From Sphingomonadales bacterium (GTDB taxonomy: Bacteria; Pseudomonadota; Alphaproteobacteria; Sphingomonadales; Sphingomonadaceae), in assembly GCA_009995225.1 (NCBI GenBank), contig JAACPW010000002.1:124001-188000 (forward strand): 64,000 nucleotides of DNA, given 5' to 3'. The translations under genes were made by a program, and so were the position numbers. Positions 32,605 to 41,453 of the stretch are shown here, piece by piece; within the stretch, counting starts at the first letter, position 1; each line of letters opens with the position of its first letter. Under the pieces are notes generated by a model. It did not search any database, had not been told where the DNA came from, and saw only the letters and a program-made list of their open reading frames with translations.

Positions 32605-34932
32605 ATGCGGCAGAAGGAATTGCGGTTAGCTTTGGTATGTTACGGCGGGGTCAGCCTTGCGGTCTATATGCACGGCATCACCAAAGAGGTGTGGCACCTT
32701 GCCCGTGCAAGCAGAGCATATCATCACCCCTCGGCCACCGGGGTCAGCGGCGTGGCGGCGGCCTATCGCGATTTCCTGCGGACGGTGGAGCGTGACCATG
32801 CGCTCAGATTGCGCGTGCTGCCCGATGTTCTGACCGGAGCCAGCGCAGGCGGGATCAACGCGGTGTTTCTCGCCCAGGCGGTTCATGCGGGGCACAGTCT
32901 GGAGCCGTTGACCGATTTGTGGCTGTCGAATGCCGATGTGACCGAATTGACCGATCCCGACGCCGAGCCCCTTTGGCGTTACGGCAAGCTATGGGCGCAG
33001 CCCATCGCCGAATGGTTCCTGAGCCGGCCGGGCAACGCTGTCAGCGCGACCGTGTCCCCGGAAACCCGCGCCGAAGTGCGCGCCAAGGTTTCGCGTCTGG
33101 TGCGCGGGCGCTGGTTCAGCCCGCCCTTTTCGGGTGCCAGGTTTTCCGCGATGCTGTTGGAGGCGCTGGGCAGGATGGCGGAAGAAGGCGATGGCATCCC
33201 ATTGGTGCCGCCCGGCTATCCGGTCGATCTGACCGTCACCGCTACGGATTTTCGCGGGCACCCCAACCGCCTTCGCCTGAACTCCCCGCCCCATGTCGAG
33301 GAGACCGAGCACCGCCTGTCGATTGCGTTCCGCGCGCGGGTGGGAAATACCGGGATCGACGGGTCGCCTGAGATGCTGGCCGATCCGCTCGAGCTGGTGC
33401 TGGCGGCCCGCGCCACGGCGAGCTTCCCGGGCGCGTTCCCGCCGCTGACCATCGCTGAGATTGACGCTCTTGCTGCGGATGAAGGCCGGTCGTGGGACAC
33501 CCGCGATGCCTTCCTGGCACGCACCATGCCGGCGCACGTGGCGAGCGACAGCCTTGATACCGTTGCCCTGATCGACGGCGCCGTGCTGGTGGGCGCACCC
33601 TTTGGCGCGGCGCTGGCGGCGCTGCATGGCCGCCCGGCCCAGCGCGAAGTTGACCGCCGCTTCGTCTATCTCGACCCCCGCCCCGACCGCGCTGGCCCTG
33701 CCCCCGGCACTCTGACGCGCGAGGTGGGCTTCTTTGGCGCAATCTTCGGGTCGCTCTCCACCATCCCGCGCGAACAGCCGATCCGTGACGATCTGGAACG
33801 CATTGACCAGCAATCGCGCGATGCTGCGCGGCTCAAGCGGATCGTCATGGATCTGCAACCCGATATCGACCGCGCGGTGGAAAAACTATTTGGCTATACT
33901 TTCCTGCTCGCCCGCCCGACGCCCAAGCGCCTCGCGGGATGGCGTTCCAAGGCACAACAGGCCGCAGCCGAGCGCGCCGGCTATGCCTTTGGCGCTTACG
34001 CGCTGACCAAGTTTGATGGCATTCTGGATCAGCTGGCGCGAATTACCTTGAAGGCCGCCGGGCAACCCATGGTGGATAGCGTCCCGCTTGTTAACGCCCT
34101 TCGCAGCGCGCTTGAGGCAAAGGGGCTTGATCAACTGACCGACACGCAGGGCGGCGCAACCGCAGCTGCGATCGGTTTCTTTCGCGCGCACGACACGGGC
34201 TTTCGTATCCGGCGCCTGCAGATGCTGGCGCGCAAACTGGCACGCGATTGGCAGGTGGATCCCGATATTTCGGAAGATGCGCTCGACCGGGCGCGCGACC
34301 GACTGTACGAGATTCTCGCGCTTTATCACCGCGCAGACGAAGGCGTGCTGCAGTCGCCTAAGTTCCGGGAATTGGCGGCGAACGGGGTCAACGCCCCCAG
34401 CGCGCTGCTTGATTTTCTCGGTGGCGAGCGTCTGCTGCCTGCCACCGACCTTGCCGCAGAAGAGCTGCTGATCGATGCGCTGGAAGATATGCCCCGGCTG
34501 CTCAAGCGGCGGATGCTGCTGACCTACCTTGGCTTTCCCTTTTACGATGTCGCCACTCTCCCCCTGTCGCGCAGTCAGGGGTTCGACGAATTCAATCCGG
34601 TCAAAATCGACCGCATTTCACCCGATGATGCGTTGAGCATCCGGGAGGGCGGAACGGCGGCCACTTTGCGCGGCATCGAATTTTACAATTTCGGCGCGTT
34701 CTTCAGCCGCGATTACCGTGAGAACGACTATCTGTGGGGACGCCTCCATGGCGCGGAGCGGATGATCGATCTGATCGCATCCACCGTGTCCGAAGGCGTC
34801 GCCGCCGACGCCGTCAGATCGGCGAAGCGGGCGGTGTTCCTGACGGTGCTTGAGGAAGAGGCGCAATCGGGGCGCTGCCGCCGCGGACTGATCGACCAGA
34901 TCCGCGCCGAAGTGCGTGAACGGATGGGATGA
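32605..34932 (+). CDS. Patatin-like phospholipase, long form (DUF3376-type)
   Basis: Protein of 775 residues. The patatin domain begins immediately (LRLALVCYGGVSLAVYMHG oxyanion-loop region), with the nucleophile motif GASAGGIN (Ser in GxSxG) and the catalytic Asp later in LIDGAVLVGAPFG. A long C-terminal region, rich in Arg and Asp and partly helical, follows and corresponds to the DUF3376 part of bacterial patatins. Activity is expected on lipid acyl esters; cellular role unknown. ATG 32605 is used; another in-frame ATG at 32596 is possible and neither has a strong Shine-Dalgarno. Divergent from radA, and ends at a perfect hairpin before dnaJ. Confidence 0.87.
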   Translation: MRQKELRLALVCYGGVSLAVYMHGITKEVWHLARASRAYHHPSATGVSGVAAAYRDFLRTVERDHALRLRVLPDVLTGASAGGINAVFLAQAVHAGHSLEPLTDLWLSNADVTELTDPDAEPLWRYGKLWAQPIAEWFLSRPGNAVSATVSPETRAEVRAKVSRLVRGRWFSPPFSGARFSAMLLEALGRMAEEGDGIPLVPPGYPVDLTVTATDFRGHPNRLRLNSPPHVEETEHRLSIAFRARVGNTGIDGSPEMLADPLELVLAARATASFPGAFPPLTIAEIDALAADEGRSWDTRDAFLARTMPAHVASDSLDTVALIDGAVLVGAPFGAALAALHGRPAQREVDRRFVYLDPRPDRAGPAPGTLTREVGFFGAIFGSLSTIPREQPIRDDLERIDQQSRDAARLKRIVMDLQPDIDRAVEKLFGYTFLLARPTPKRLAGWRSKAQQAAAERAGYAFGAYALTKFDGILDQLARITLKAAGQPMVDSVPLVNALRSALEAKGLDQLTDTQGGATAAAIGFFRAHDTGFRIRRLQMLARKLARDWQVDPDISEDALDRARDRLYEILALYHRADEGVLQSPKFRELAANGVNAPSALLDFLGGERLLPATDLAAEELLIDALEDMPRLLKRRMLLTYLGFPFYDVATLPLSRSQGFDEFNPVKIDRISPDDALSIREGGTAATLRGIEFYNFGAFFSRDYRENDYLWGRLHGAERMIDLIASTVSEGVAADAVRSAKRAVFLTVLEEEAQSGRCRRGLIDQIRAEVRERMG

Positions 34933-34933
34933 A

Positions 34934-34978
34934 CCCGCGCGATGCTTGTGCCAAATGACGGCACAAGCATCGCGCGGG
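34934..34978. terminator. Perfect 19-bp stem between patatin and dnaJ genes
   Basis: Left arm 34934-34952 and right arm 34960-34978 are exact reverse complements (19 bp) around a 7-nt loop AAATGAC. It begins 1 bp after the patatin stop and ends 2 bp before the dnaJ stop, so it can act for both convergent genes. There is no T-run, so it is a factor-independent terminator only in the loose sense; it would strongly stabilise both mRNA ends. Confidence 0.8.
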
Positions 34979-34980
34979 CG

Positions 34981-36123
34981 TCAGCTTCCGAAGACGTCCT
35001 TCAGCTTGTCGAAGAAGCCGCGGCTTTCAGGGCATTCATCACCGGTCTCGGTCGCCTTGAACTCTTCCAGGATTTCCTTTTGGCGGCGTGACAGTTTGGT
35101 GGGCGTTTCCACCACGATTTCGGCGACCATGTCGCCCCGGCCGCGCCCTTGCAATACCGGCATCCCGGCACCGCGAATTCGCAGCTGTTTGCCCGACTGG
35201 ATGCCGACCGGAATTTCAAGCTTGTTGGTCGACCCATCGAGATCGGGGATTTCCACAAGGCCGCCCAGCGCCGCTGTCGTAAAGCTCACCGGAACGCGGG
35301 TCGCCAAGGTGGTGCCTTCACGCTCAAACACCCGATGCGGTTTGACGTGGAGAAAAATGTAAAGATCGCCGGCGGGCGAGCCGCGTTGGCCAGCCTCGCC
35401 CTTGCCTGACAGGCGGATGCGGGTGCCGGTATCGACACCTGCGGGAATATCGATCTGCAGCGTCTGGGCTTTGTCCACCCGGCCCTCACCCCGGCAATTG
35501 CGGCAGGGGCTTTCGATCACGGCGCCGCGCCCGTTGCAGGTGGGGCACGGACGTTCGATCACGAACAGGCCCTGCTTGGCGCGGACGCTGCCCATGCCAT
35601 TGCACAGGTTGCATTGACGTTCGGAGGTGCCCGGCGTCGCGCCGCTGCCATCGCACGTATCGCAGGCCTGGCTTACCTCGATTTCGATCTCGGTGGACTT
35701 GCCATGGAAGGCTTCCTCCAAGGTCACCTGCATGTCGTACCGCAGATCGGCGCCGCGGCGCGTCTGCGGTCGCTGCGCACCGCCGCCGCCAAATGCGCCG
35801 CCGAAGATGGTTTCAAAGATGTCGCCGATATCGGCAAAATCGCCGCGGCCGCCGAACGGACCGCCGCCGCCTCCGCCGCCATTCATGCCCTGCGTGAAGG
35901 CCTCATGGCCGTAACGGTCATAGGCTGCACGTTTTTGCGGGTCTTTGAGCACGTCGTAAGCTTCGCTGATCGCCTTGAACCTGGCTTCAGCACCGGCATC
36001 GCCAGGATTGCGATCCGGGTGATACTTCATGGCAAGCTTGCGATAGGCGCTTTTGAGCGCGGCTGCATCGGCATCGCGCGCGCATTCAAGCGTGGCGTAG
36101 TAATTGGATTGTGCGCTGGACAT
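34981..36123 (-). CDS. dnaJ: Chaperone protein DnaJ
   Basis: Hsp40 co-chaperone of DnaK, 380 residues. The J domain carries the HPD motif in YHPDRNPG (about residues 35-42). A Gly/Phe-rich linker includes NGGGGGGGPFGGRG. The zinc domain has four CxxCxGxG repeats (CDTCDGSG, CNLCNGMG, CPTCNGRG, CRNCRGEG). Substrate-binding domains and a short C-terminus follow. It is 91 bp downstream of dnaK in the same direction. That spacer shows no obvious terminator, so co-transcription from the dnaK promoter is likely. Confidence 0.97.
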   Translation of the reverse strand: MSSAQSNYYATLECARDADAAALKSAYRKLAMKYHPDRNPGDAGAEARFKAISEAYDVLKDPQKRAAYDRYGHEAFTQGMNGGGGGGGPFGGRGDFADIGDIFETIFGGAFGGGGAQRPQTRRGADLRYDMQVTLEEAFHGKSTEIEIEVSQACDTCDGSGATPGTSERQCNLCNGMGSVRAKQGLFVIERPCPTCNGRGAVIESPCRNCRGEGRVDKAQTLQIDIPAGVDTGTRIRLSGKGEAGQRGSPAGDLYIFLHVKPHRVFEREGTTLATRVPVSFTTAALGGLVEIPDLDGSTNKLEIPVGIQSGKQLRIRGAGMPVLQGRGRGDMVAEIVVETPTKLSRRQKEILEEFKATETGDECPESRGFFDKLKDVFGS

Positions 36124-36214
36124 GGTCTTGACCTATTCCCCGTTCCCATCGCCCGCCGCCGCGCCGGATCCCTGATCCGGTCGCTGCGGCGGTACGTTGG
36201 ATTGCATCGAGGCG

Positions 36215-38134
36215 TTAGCCCTTCTTGTCTTCGTCGACCTCGGAAAATTCGGCGTCGACGACGTCTTCCTGACCTTCGGGCTCGGCAGCGGCAGCTTCAG
36301 CATCCGGACCTGCGGCCTGCTGCTGTTCGTAGATCTGCTGGCCCATCTTCATGGCCGATTGCGTCAGCGCCTGCGCCTTGGCGTTGATGTCATCGGCATC
36401 GCCGCCTTCAAGCGCAGACTTCACCGCCGCGATGGCTTCTTCGACTTCGGTCTTTGTTGCGGCGTCGATCTTGGCGCCGTGTTCTTCGAGCTGCTTTTCG
36501 GTTGCGTGAACCAGACTGTCGGCCTGGTTGCGCGCTTCGGCAGATGCACGACGCTTCTTGTCTTCTTCGGCAAACTTCTCTGCGTCCTTGACCATCTGAT
36601 CGATGTCATTGTCGCTGAGACCGCCCGAAGCCTGAATCTTGATCGTCTGCTCCTTGCCCGTGCCCTTGTCCTTTGCCGCCACCGAGACAATCCCGTTGGC
36701 GTCGATGTCGAAGGTCACTTCGATCTGCGGCACGCCGCGTGGTGCAGGCGGGATACCGATGAGGTCGAAGTTGCCGAGGATCTTGTTATCCGCCGCCATC
36801 TCGCGTTCGCCCTGATAGACCTTGATCGTGACCGCGTTCTGGTTGTCTTCGGCGGTCGAATAGGTCTGGGTCTTCTTGGTCGGGATGGTGGTGTTGCGGT
36901 CGATCATGCGGGTGAACACGCCGCCCAGCGTCTCGATGCCGAGGCTCAGCGGGGTCACGTCGAGCAGCAGCACGTCCTTCACGTCGCCCTGCAGCACGCC
37001 GGCCTGAATGGCAGCGCCCATCGCAACGACTTCATCAGGGTTCACGCCGGTATGCGGCTTCGCGCCGAAGAACTGCTCCACAACTTCGCGCACGCGGGGC
37101 ATACGGGTCATGCCGCCGACGAGGATCACTTCGTCGATCTGATCCTTCGTGACACCGGCATCGGCCAAAGCCTTCTTGCACGGATCGAGCGTGCGCTGGA
37201 TCAGCGCATCGACCATCTTTTCGAGGTCGGCACGGGTGATTGTTTCGACAAGGTGCAGCGGAGTGGTGCTGCCACCTTCCATGCGCGCAGTGATGAAGGG
37301 CAGGTTGATTTCGGTGGTCGCCGCGCTCGAAAGCTCGATCTTGGCCTTTTCCGCCGCTTCCTTCAGCCGCTGCAAGGCAAGCTTGTCGGTCTTCAGATCC
37401 ATCGATTCCTTCTTCTTGAAGGAATCGGCCAGGAACTCGACGATCGCATTGTCGAAGTCTTCACCGCCGAGGAAGGTATCCCCGTTGGTTGACTTCACTT
37501 CAAACACGCCGTCACCGATTTCGAGGATCGACACGTCGAAGGTGCCGCCGCCAAGGTCATAGACGGCGATGGTCTTGCCATCTTCCTTGTCCATTCCGTA
37601 GGCAAGCGCGGCTGCGGTCGGCTCGTTGATGATGCGAAGGACTTCAAGGCCGGCGATCTGGCCGGCGTCCTTGGTCGCCTGACGCTGGGCGTCGTTGAAG
37701 TAAGCGGGAACGGTAATGACGGCCTGCGTCACGGATTCGCCAAGATAGCTCTCGGCGGTTTCCTTCATCTTCTGCAAGATGAAAGCAGAAACCTGCGACG
37801 GGCTGTATTCGTCTTCGCCAGCCTTGACCCACGCATCGCCGTTTTTGCCCTTGGTGATGGTGTAAGGGACGAGACCCATATCCTTCTTGGTCAACGGGTC
37901 TTCAAAACGGCGACCGATCAAACGCTTGATCGCGAAAAGCGTGTTGTCGGGGTTCGTGACCGCCTGACGCTTGGCCGGCTGCCCGATGAGGCGCTGGCCA
38001 TCCTTGGTGAAGGCGACGATCGACGGCGTGGTGCGCGCGCCTTCGGAATTTTCGATGACCTTGGGCTTGCCGCCATCCATGACAGCAACGCAGGAATTGG
38101 TGGTGCCGAGGTCGATACCGATAACTTTAGCCAT
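36215..38134 (-). CDS. dnaK: Chaperone protein DnaK (Hsp70)
   Basis: ATP-dependent chaperone, 639 residues. The ATPase domain starts [20 protein letters not shown], with [13 protein letters not shown] and [15 protein letters not shown]. The substrate-binding domain has [17 protein letters not shown], and the lid ends in the Glu/Asp-rich tail ([17 protein letters not shown]). ATG 38134 is the start; the frame remains open upstream to 38251 but that stretch overlaps the promoter. An RpoH-like promoter lies about 93-120 bp upstream. With dnaJ downstream and grpE/hrcA 1.6-3.2 kb away, this is the heat-shock region. Confidence 0.98.
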   Translation of the reverse strand: MAKVIGIDLGTTNSCVAVMDGGKPKVIENSEGARTTPSIVAFTKDGQRLIGQPAKRQAVTNPDNTLFAIKRLIGRRFEDPLTKKDMGLVPYTITKGKNGDAWVKAGEDEYSPSQVSAFILQKMKETAESYLGESVTQAVITVPAYFNDAQRQATKDAGQIAGLEVLRIINEPTAAALAYGMDKEDGKTIAVYDLGGGTFDVSILEIGDGVFEVKSTNGDTFLGGEDFDNAIVEFLADSFKKKESMDLKTDKLALQRLKEAAEKAKIELSSAATTEINLPFITARMEGGSTTPLHLVETITRADLEKMVDALIQRTLDPCKKALADAGVTKDQIDEVILVGGMTRMPRVREVVEQFFGAKPHTGVNPDEVVAMGAAIQAGVLQGDVKDVLLLDVTPLSLGIETLGGVFTRMIDRNTTIPTKKTQTYSTAEDNQNAVTIKVYQGEREMAADNKILGNFDLIGIPPAPRGVPQIEVTFDIDANGIVSVAAKDKGTGKEQTIKIQASGGLSDNDIDQMVKDAEKFAEEDKKRRASAEARNQADSLVHATEKQLEEHGAKIDAATKTEVEEAIAAVKSALEGGDADDINAKAQALTQSAMKMGQQIYEQQQAAGPDAEAAAAEPEGQEDVVDAEFSEVDEDKKG

Positions 38135-38226
38135 AGTTTTCCCATCCATCTGGACAATTGTTGGACACCGCGCATCGCGCTTCCCGCTTGGAGGCAAAGC
38201 GCTTGGGCGGCTCGATTGTGGGCGGG

Positions 38227-38254
38227 ATATAGGTGCGGTTTCGCTTGGCACAAG
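38227..38254 (-). promoter_or_regulatory. RpoH-like (heat-shock) promoter for dnaK
   Basis: On the minus strand a -35 element CTTGTG (38249-38254) and a -10 element CCTATAT (38227-38233) are separated by about 15 bp. They lie about 93 bp upstream of the dnaK ATG. This resembles the sigma-32 pattern (CTTG ... C-C/T-ATAT). It is a motif reading only; the transcription start is unknown. Confidence 0.55.
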
Positions 38255-38303
38255 AGACGCAGCGCCCTAGTTTTGCGGCCTTTCCAATAGGAGACATTTT
38301 GAC

Positions 38304-38801
38304 GTGACAATTACCCCCCGCCCCTTGGTCACTCTGTTTTGCGCGGCTGCGCTTGGCACCCTTACCGCCTGCGCGCCCGAAAACGTGGTTCCCTCTGGTG
38401 AAGAGATCGCCAAGGCCGCGCAAGCGAAGGGCGTCACCATCAGCAATGCCCGCGTGGTGCTCGCGCCGGTCGCCGGAAACCCGGCAGCGGTCTATTTCGA
38501 TCTCGCTTACGAAGGGAAGCCGGGAGTCTCGATCGTCAATATTGCGGTTGAGGGTGTCGGGATGACGATGATTCACGATTACGCCGAGAGCGAAGGAACG
38601 CGGAAAATGGTAATGGCCGGACCCGTGGTCTTGAGCACCGAGGAGCCGGTAAGCCTCGCGCCGGGCGGACTTCACGGTATGGCCATGGACCCAGGTCCAG
38701 ACCTTAAGCCGGGCAGCACAGCAATGATTACGATCAACCTTTCAGACGGCACCAGCGCGGGTGTCAATGCACCTGTGCGCGCCGCCGGGGAAGAACGCTG
38801 A
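38304..38801 (+). CDS. Copper chaperone PCu(A)C-like lipoprotein
   Basis: Periplasmic Cu(I)-binding protein supplying copper to cytochrome oxidase, 165 residues. A lipobox LTAC places the lipidated Cys at residue 23. The fold pattern is recognisable (NPAAVYFDLAYEGK, then the metal motif). The likely ligands are His in MIHDYAESEGTRKM with the following Met, and the later HGM in GGLHGMAMD, which matches the H-x10-M ... HxM scheme of the family. The start is GTG 38304 with GGAG about 12 nt upstream, slightly long. It is divergent from dnaK. Its TGA overlaps a possible CTG start of the next gene. Confidence 0.82.
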   Translation: MTITPRPLVTLFCAAALGTLTACAPENVVPSGEEIAKAAQAKGVTISNARVVLAPVAGNPAAVYFDLAYEGKPGVSIVNIAVEGVGMTMIHDYAESEGTRKMVMAGPVVLSTEEPVSLAPGGLHGMAMDPGPDLKPGSTAMITINLSDGTSAGVNAPVRAAGEER

Positions 38802-38839
38802 ACGCTCCGCTGGCCGGGCTGGATGGTGCAGAGGTCAAT

Positions 38840-39331
38840 GTGCCTCTCGTTCCCGCTTGCCCGGTTGGCGGCGAGCGCGCGCTGACGCCGGGCGAGATTG
38901 ATCTTGCCCGGTCGGTTTTCGGTGATGCGATCGATTACGATCCTGTGCGGATCAGGCGCCGGAAGTTTTTTCCCCTGCATCCGCGCCGGGTGACTATGGC
39001 GCCTCGCGGTCATCTGCACTTCCACCCTGCTGCCACGCATTATTGCGATGATTTCGCCTCGGCAAAGCTGCATCTGAAAGCCCACTTCATCCATGAAATG
39101 GTGCACGTGTGGCAGGCGCAAACGCGCGGCGAGTGGTATTTGGTGCTGATGCGTCACCCATGGTGCCGCTATGATTATGCCCTCAAACCGGGCTGGCCGC
39201 TGCATCGCTACGGCATTGAACAGCAGGCCGAGATTGTGCGGCATGCATTCCTGTTGCGGAGCGGCGCAAAAGTGGCGGGCGCTCCGGGCTTATCGGCCTA
39301 TGAGCCGATCCTGCCTTTCACGCCCGCCTGA
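38840..39331 (+). CDS. HExxH metallopeptidase-like protein (annotated elsewhere as vgr-related)
   Basis: Protein of about 163 residues. It contains HFIHEMVHVWQAQTRG, an HExxH zinc-metallopeptidase-like motif. The pattern ALTPGEIDLARSVFGDAIDYDPVRI and the His-rich FHPAATHY are seen in a small alphaproteobacterial family often labelled vgr-related protein. Catalysis is not established. The start is tentative: GTG at 38840, or a CTG at 38798 that overlaps the copper-chaperone stop as CTGA and would add 14 residues. It converges on the glycine-zipper gene, whose stop lies 10 bp away. Confidence 0.65.
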   Translation: MPLVPACPVGGERALTPGEIDLARSVFGDAIDYDPVRIRRRKFFPLHPRRVTMAPRGHLHFHPAATHYCDDFASAKLHLKAHFIHEMVHVWQAQTRGEWYLVLMRHPWCRYDYALKPGWPLHRYGIEQQAEIVRHAFLLRSGAKVAGAPGLSAYEPILPFTPA

Positions 39332-39341
39332 TTTTCAGCTT

Positions 39342-39605
39342 TTAGCGGCAGCGCACGCGGCGTTCCCGGCCGCGGTTGTCCACGCGGTAGCAATTGCCGT
39401 TCTTCTTGATGAGCGAACCACCTGCACCGCCGACTGCGGCACCCACGGCTGCGCCGGTCGCAACATCGCCGCCGGCAACGGCAGTACCCGCCGCCCCTGC
39501 AAGCGCGCCGCCCAATGCACCTTCGCCGGCGTAATTGCCCGCACATGCGCTAAGGCCAAGCCCGCAGGCGGCACCGAGGACGATCGTTTTCAGCGAGGTT
39601 TTCAT
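39342..39605 (-). CDS. Glycine-zipper lipoprotein
   Basis: Protein of 87 residues. The signal peptide has lipobox LSAC with Cys21, so it is probably an outer-membrane or periplasmic lipoprotein. Residues about 28-65 are a glycine-zipper (repeated GxxxG/GAAVG: GALGGALAGAAG, GAAVGAAVGGAGG). The C-terminus is basic with two cysteines (NCYRVD, RVRCR). Glycine-zipper lipoproteins associate with membranes; the role here is unknown. Its Shine-Dalgarno (AAGGAG, about 5 nt from the ATG) is paired in a hairpin (39612-39645). It lies 100 bp downstream of grpE in the same direction and may be read through from hrcA-grpE. Confidence 0.8.
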   Translation of the reverse strand: MKTSLKTIVLGAACGLGLSACAGNYAGEGALGGALAGAAGTAVAGGDVATGAAVGAAVGGAGGSLIKKNGNCYRVDNRGRERRVRCR

Positions 39606-39611
39606 GGGGTT

Positions 39612-39645
39612 CTCCTTGATGTGACTTCATATCAACAACAAGGAG
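39612..39645 (-). promoter_or_regulatory. Shine-Dalgarno-sequestering hairpin before glycine-zipper lipoprotein
   Basis: In the minus-strand RNA, CUCCUUGUUGU (39645-39635) can pair with ACAUCAAGGAG (39622-39612) in an 11-position stem with one U-U mismatch and a 12-nt loop. The 3' arm contains the AAGGAG ribosome-binding site lying about 5 nt before the ATG at 39605. The structure would block translation and could melt with temperature, or be opened by a small RNA. Stability was not computed. Confidence 0.55.
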
Positions 39646-39705
39646 AGCCACTTCAATGTTCCGCAGCCTGTCCCAAGTCAGGCAGCACTCGCCGTATCGA
39701 CGCGG

Positions 39706-40314
39706 TTACTCCGCCGCCTTTGCCACCGCCACCATCGCGGCACGCAGCAGGCGATCCTTGATCATCCATCCGGCCTGCATCTCCGAAACCACCGTGCCGG
39801 GCTCCTGATCGTTCGTGGGAACTTCGAGCATGGCCTGATGCTGATTGGGATCGAGCGGCAGGCCCACGGCAGCGATGCGCGTAATGCCGTGACTGGCGAA
39901 CACCTTTTCCAGTTCGCGCTGGGTGGCTTCGATCCCGATGACGAGACCCTTCATGCTGTCATCTGCGCGCAGACTTTCCGGAATCGCCTGCACAGCGCGC
40001 GAAAGGTTGTCGGCAACGCTCAGGATATCGCGGGCAAATCCAGTCGCGGCATAGGCGCGCGCTTCGTCCTTTTCACGCTCCAGCCGGCGGCGCACATTCT
40101 GCGTTTCGGCCTGCGCGTAGAGCACTTCTTGCTTGGCCGTGCCCAGTTCGGCACGCAGCCCGGCGATTTCCGAGGACATGGCGATGGAATCGTGATCGAC
40201 CCCTTCATCGAAATCCTTGCCTTCGGGGAAATCGTTGCCTTCCAGGAATTCTTCCGGAACGCCTTTAAGTTCAGCTTCTGCCGCCGCATCGTGCGGCTTG
40301 CCATTGTTGGTCAT
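39706..40314 (-). CDS. grpE: Nucleotide exchange factor GrpE
   Basis: Nucleotide-exchange factor for DnaK, 202 residues. An N-terminal acidic, disordered part ([14 protein letters not shown]) is followed by a long coiled coil ([35 protein letters not shown] region). The C-terminal beta domain has [18 protein letters not shown] and [21 protein letters not shown] 40314 has GGAAG about 10 nt upstream; an in-frame TTG at 40335 would overlap the hrcA stop and remains possible. It directly follows hrcA (17 bp), the standard hrcA-grpE order. Confidence 0.93.
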   Translation of the reverse strand: MTNNGKPHDAAAEAELKGVPEEFLEGNDFPEGKDFDEGVDHDSIAMSSEIAGLRAELGTAKQEVLYAQAETQNVRRRLEREKDEARAYAATGFARDILSVADNLSRAVQAIPESLRADDSMKGLVIGIEATQRELEKVFASHGITRIAAVGLPLDPNQHQAMLEVPTNDQEPGTVVSEMQAGWMIKDRLLRAAMVAVAKAAE

Positions 40315-40331
40315 GTCGTGTGTGCTTCCAT

Positions 40332-41375
40332 TCAAGCGATGAGCTTGCCCAGGGAACGGGCGGTCATATCCACCATGGGGACAACCCGCGCGTAATTCAA
40401 CCGCGTGGGACCGATCACACCCAGCACGCCGACAACCCGGCCTTCACGATCGCGGTAAGGCGAAGCGATGACGCTGGACCCCGAGAGCGCAAACAGCCGG
40501 TTTTCGGAGCCGATGAAAATGCGGGTCGCATCTGCCTGACGCGCCGAATCAAGAAGCTCGGCCACGGACTGCTTGTTTTCCAGATCTTCGAGCAGACTGC
40601 GCACCCGCTCGATGTCGCCCAAGGCGCTTTCATCGAGCAGATTGGCTGCCCCCCGCACGATCAACACGGGGCGGGCTGCGGCGTCTTGGCTCCAGACGGC
40701 AAGCCCGCGCTCGACCAGATCGCGCGAGGCGTCGTCGAGCTGCGATTGGCCGGCATTAATCTCCGTGTGCATCGCCTGCGCAGCCTCGGCCAGCGTTCGT
40801 CCGGCGAGCCTTGCGGTTACATAGTTCGACGCCTGATCGAGCGCGCTTGCACTGATCGCCCCGCCGATGGTGACCACGCGGTTCTCGACACCGCCATCTT
40901 CGCCCACCAGCACTGCCAGCGCCCGGCCCTGCCCCAGATCGACGAGGCTGAATTGCGCCAGCCTTTGTTCGCGCGGTGCGACCAGTACCATCCCTGCCGC
41001 GCCCGACAGGTCAGAAAGGATCGCACTTGCCTGTTTCAGTGCGGCTTCGACAGGCCCTGCTCCAGCCAGCCGTGCCTCGATCGCCGCCTGTTCCTGCATG
41101 GTCGGTTCGGCCACGCGCATCATGCCATCAACAAAGATCCGCAAGCCTGCATCGGTCGGCAACCGTCCGGCGCTGGTATGGGGCGCGGCCAGCAGGCCCG
41201 CCATTTCCAGATCGGCCAACACCGAACGGATCGACGCGGGCGAGAGGTTCAAGGTGCCATCTGCCGCCAGCGTTTTCGAACCGACCGGCTGCCCGCTATC
41301 GATATATTCCTCCACCACCCTGCGGAAAATCTCGCGGGCGCGGGCAGTCAGTTCGGTGACGGGGAGCGATGTCAT
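40332..41375 (-). CDS. hrcA: Heat-inducible transcription repressor HrcA
   Basis: Represses groESL and related genes by binding the CIRCE element. The protein has 347 residues with an N-terminal winged helix ([30 protein letters not shown], then [19 protein letters not shown]) and the HrcA core ([17 protein letters not shown]). The C-terminus shows [22 protein letters not shown] and the family end [22 protein letters not shown]. No CIRCE sequence was seen near hrcA, dnaK or grpE in this window, in line with its main target being groESL elsewhere. It diverges from rph over a 78-bp spacer. Confidence 0.95.
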   Translation of the reverse strand: MTSLPVTELTARAREIFRRVVEEYIDSGQPVGSKTLAADGTLNLSPASIRSVLADLEMAGLLAAPHTSAGRLPTDAGLRIFVDGMMRVAEPTMQEQAAIEARLAGAGPVEAALKQASAILSDLSGAAGMVLVAPREQRLAQFSLVDLGQGRALAVLVGEDGGVENRVVTIGGAISASALDQASNYVTARLAGRTLAEAAQAMHTEINAGQSQLDDASRDLVERGLAVWSQDAAARPVLIVRGAANLLDESALGDIERVRSLLEDLENKQSVAELLDSARQADATRIFIGSENRLFALSGSSVIASPYRDREGRVVGVLGVIGPTRLNYARVVPMVDMTARSLGKLIA

Positions 41376-41453
41376 CTGCTGATGTTTAGTCTTTGCGCTT
41401 GCGGCGGCAAGTGGCCCGCGCCTATTGGCCCCATCTTGCCAACGGAGACCTTC

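Noticed and set aside
36197..37492. 431-residue plus-strand frame antisense to dnaK
   Set aside because: DnaK on the other strand is unequivocal; the frame has no own ribosome site or family.
39656..39808. Plus-strand 50-codon frame beginning after the symmetric AAGGAG repeat
   Set aside because: The Shine-Dalgarno match is the mirror of the hairpin before the lipoprotein gene, and the frame runs antisense to grpE without family likeness.
40332..41453. CIRCE element search around hrcA, grpE and dnaK
   Set aside because: No TTAGCACTC-N9-GAGTGCTAA-like sequence was seen by eye; HrcA probably acts on groESL outside the window.
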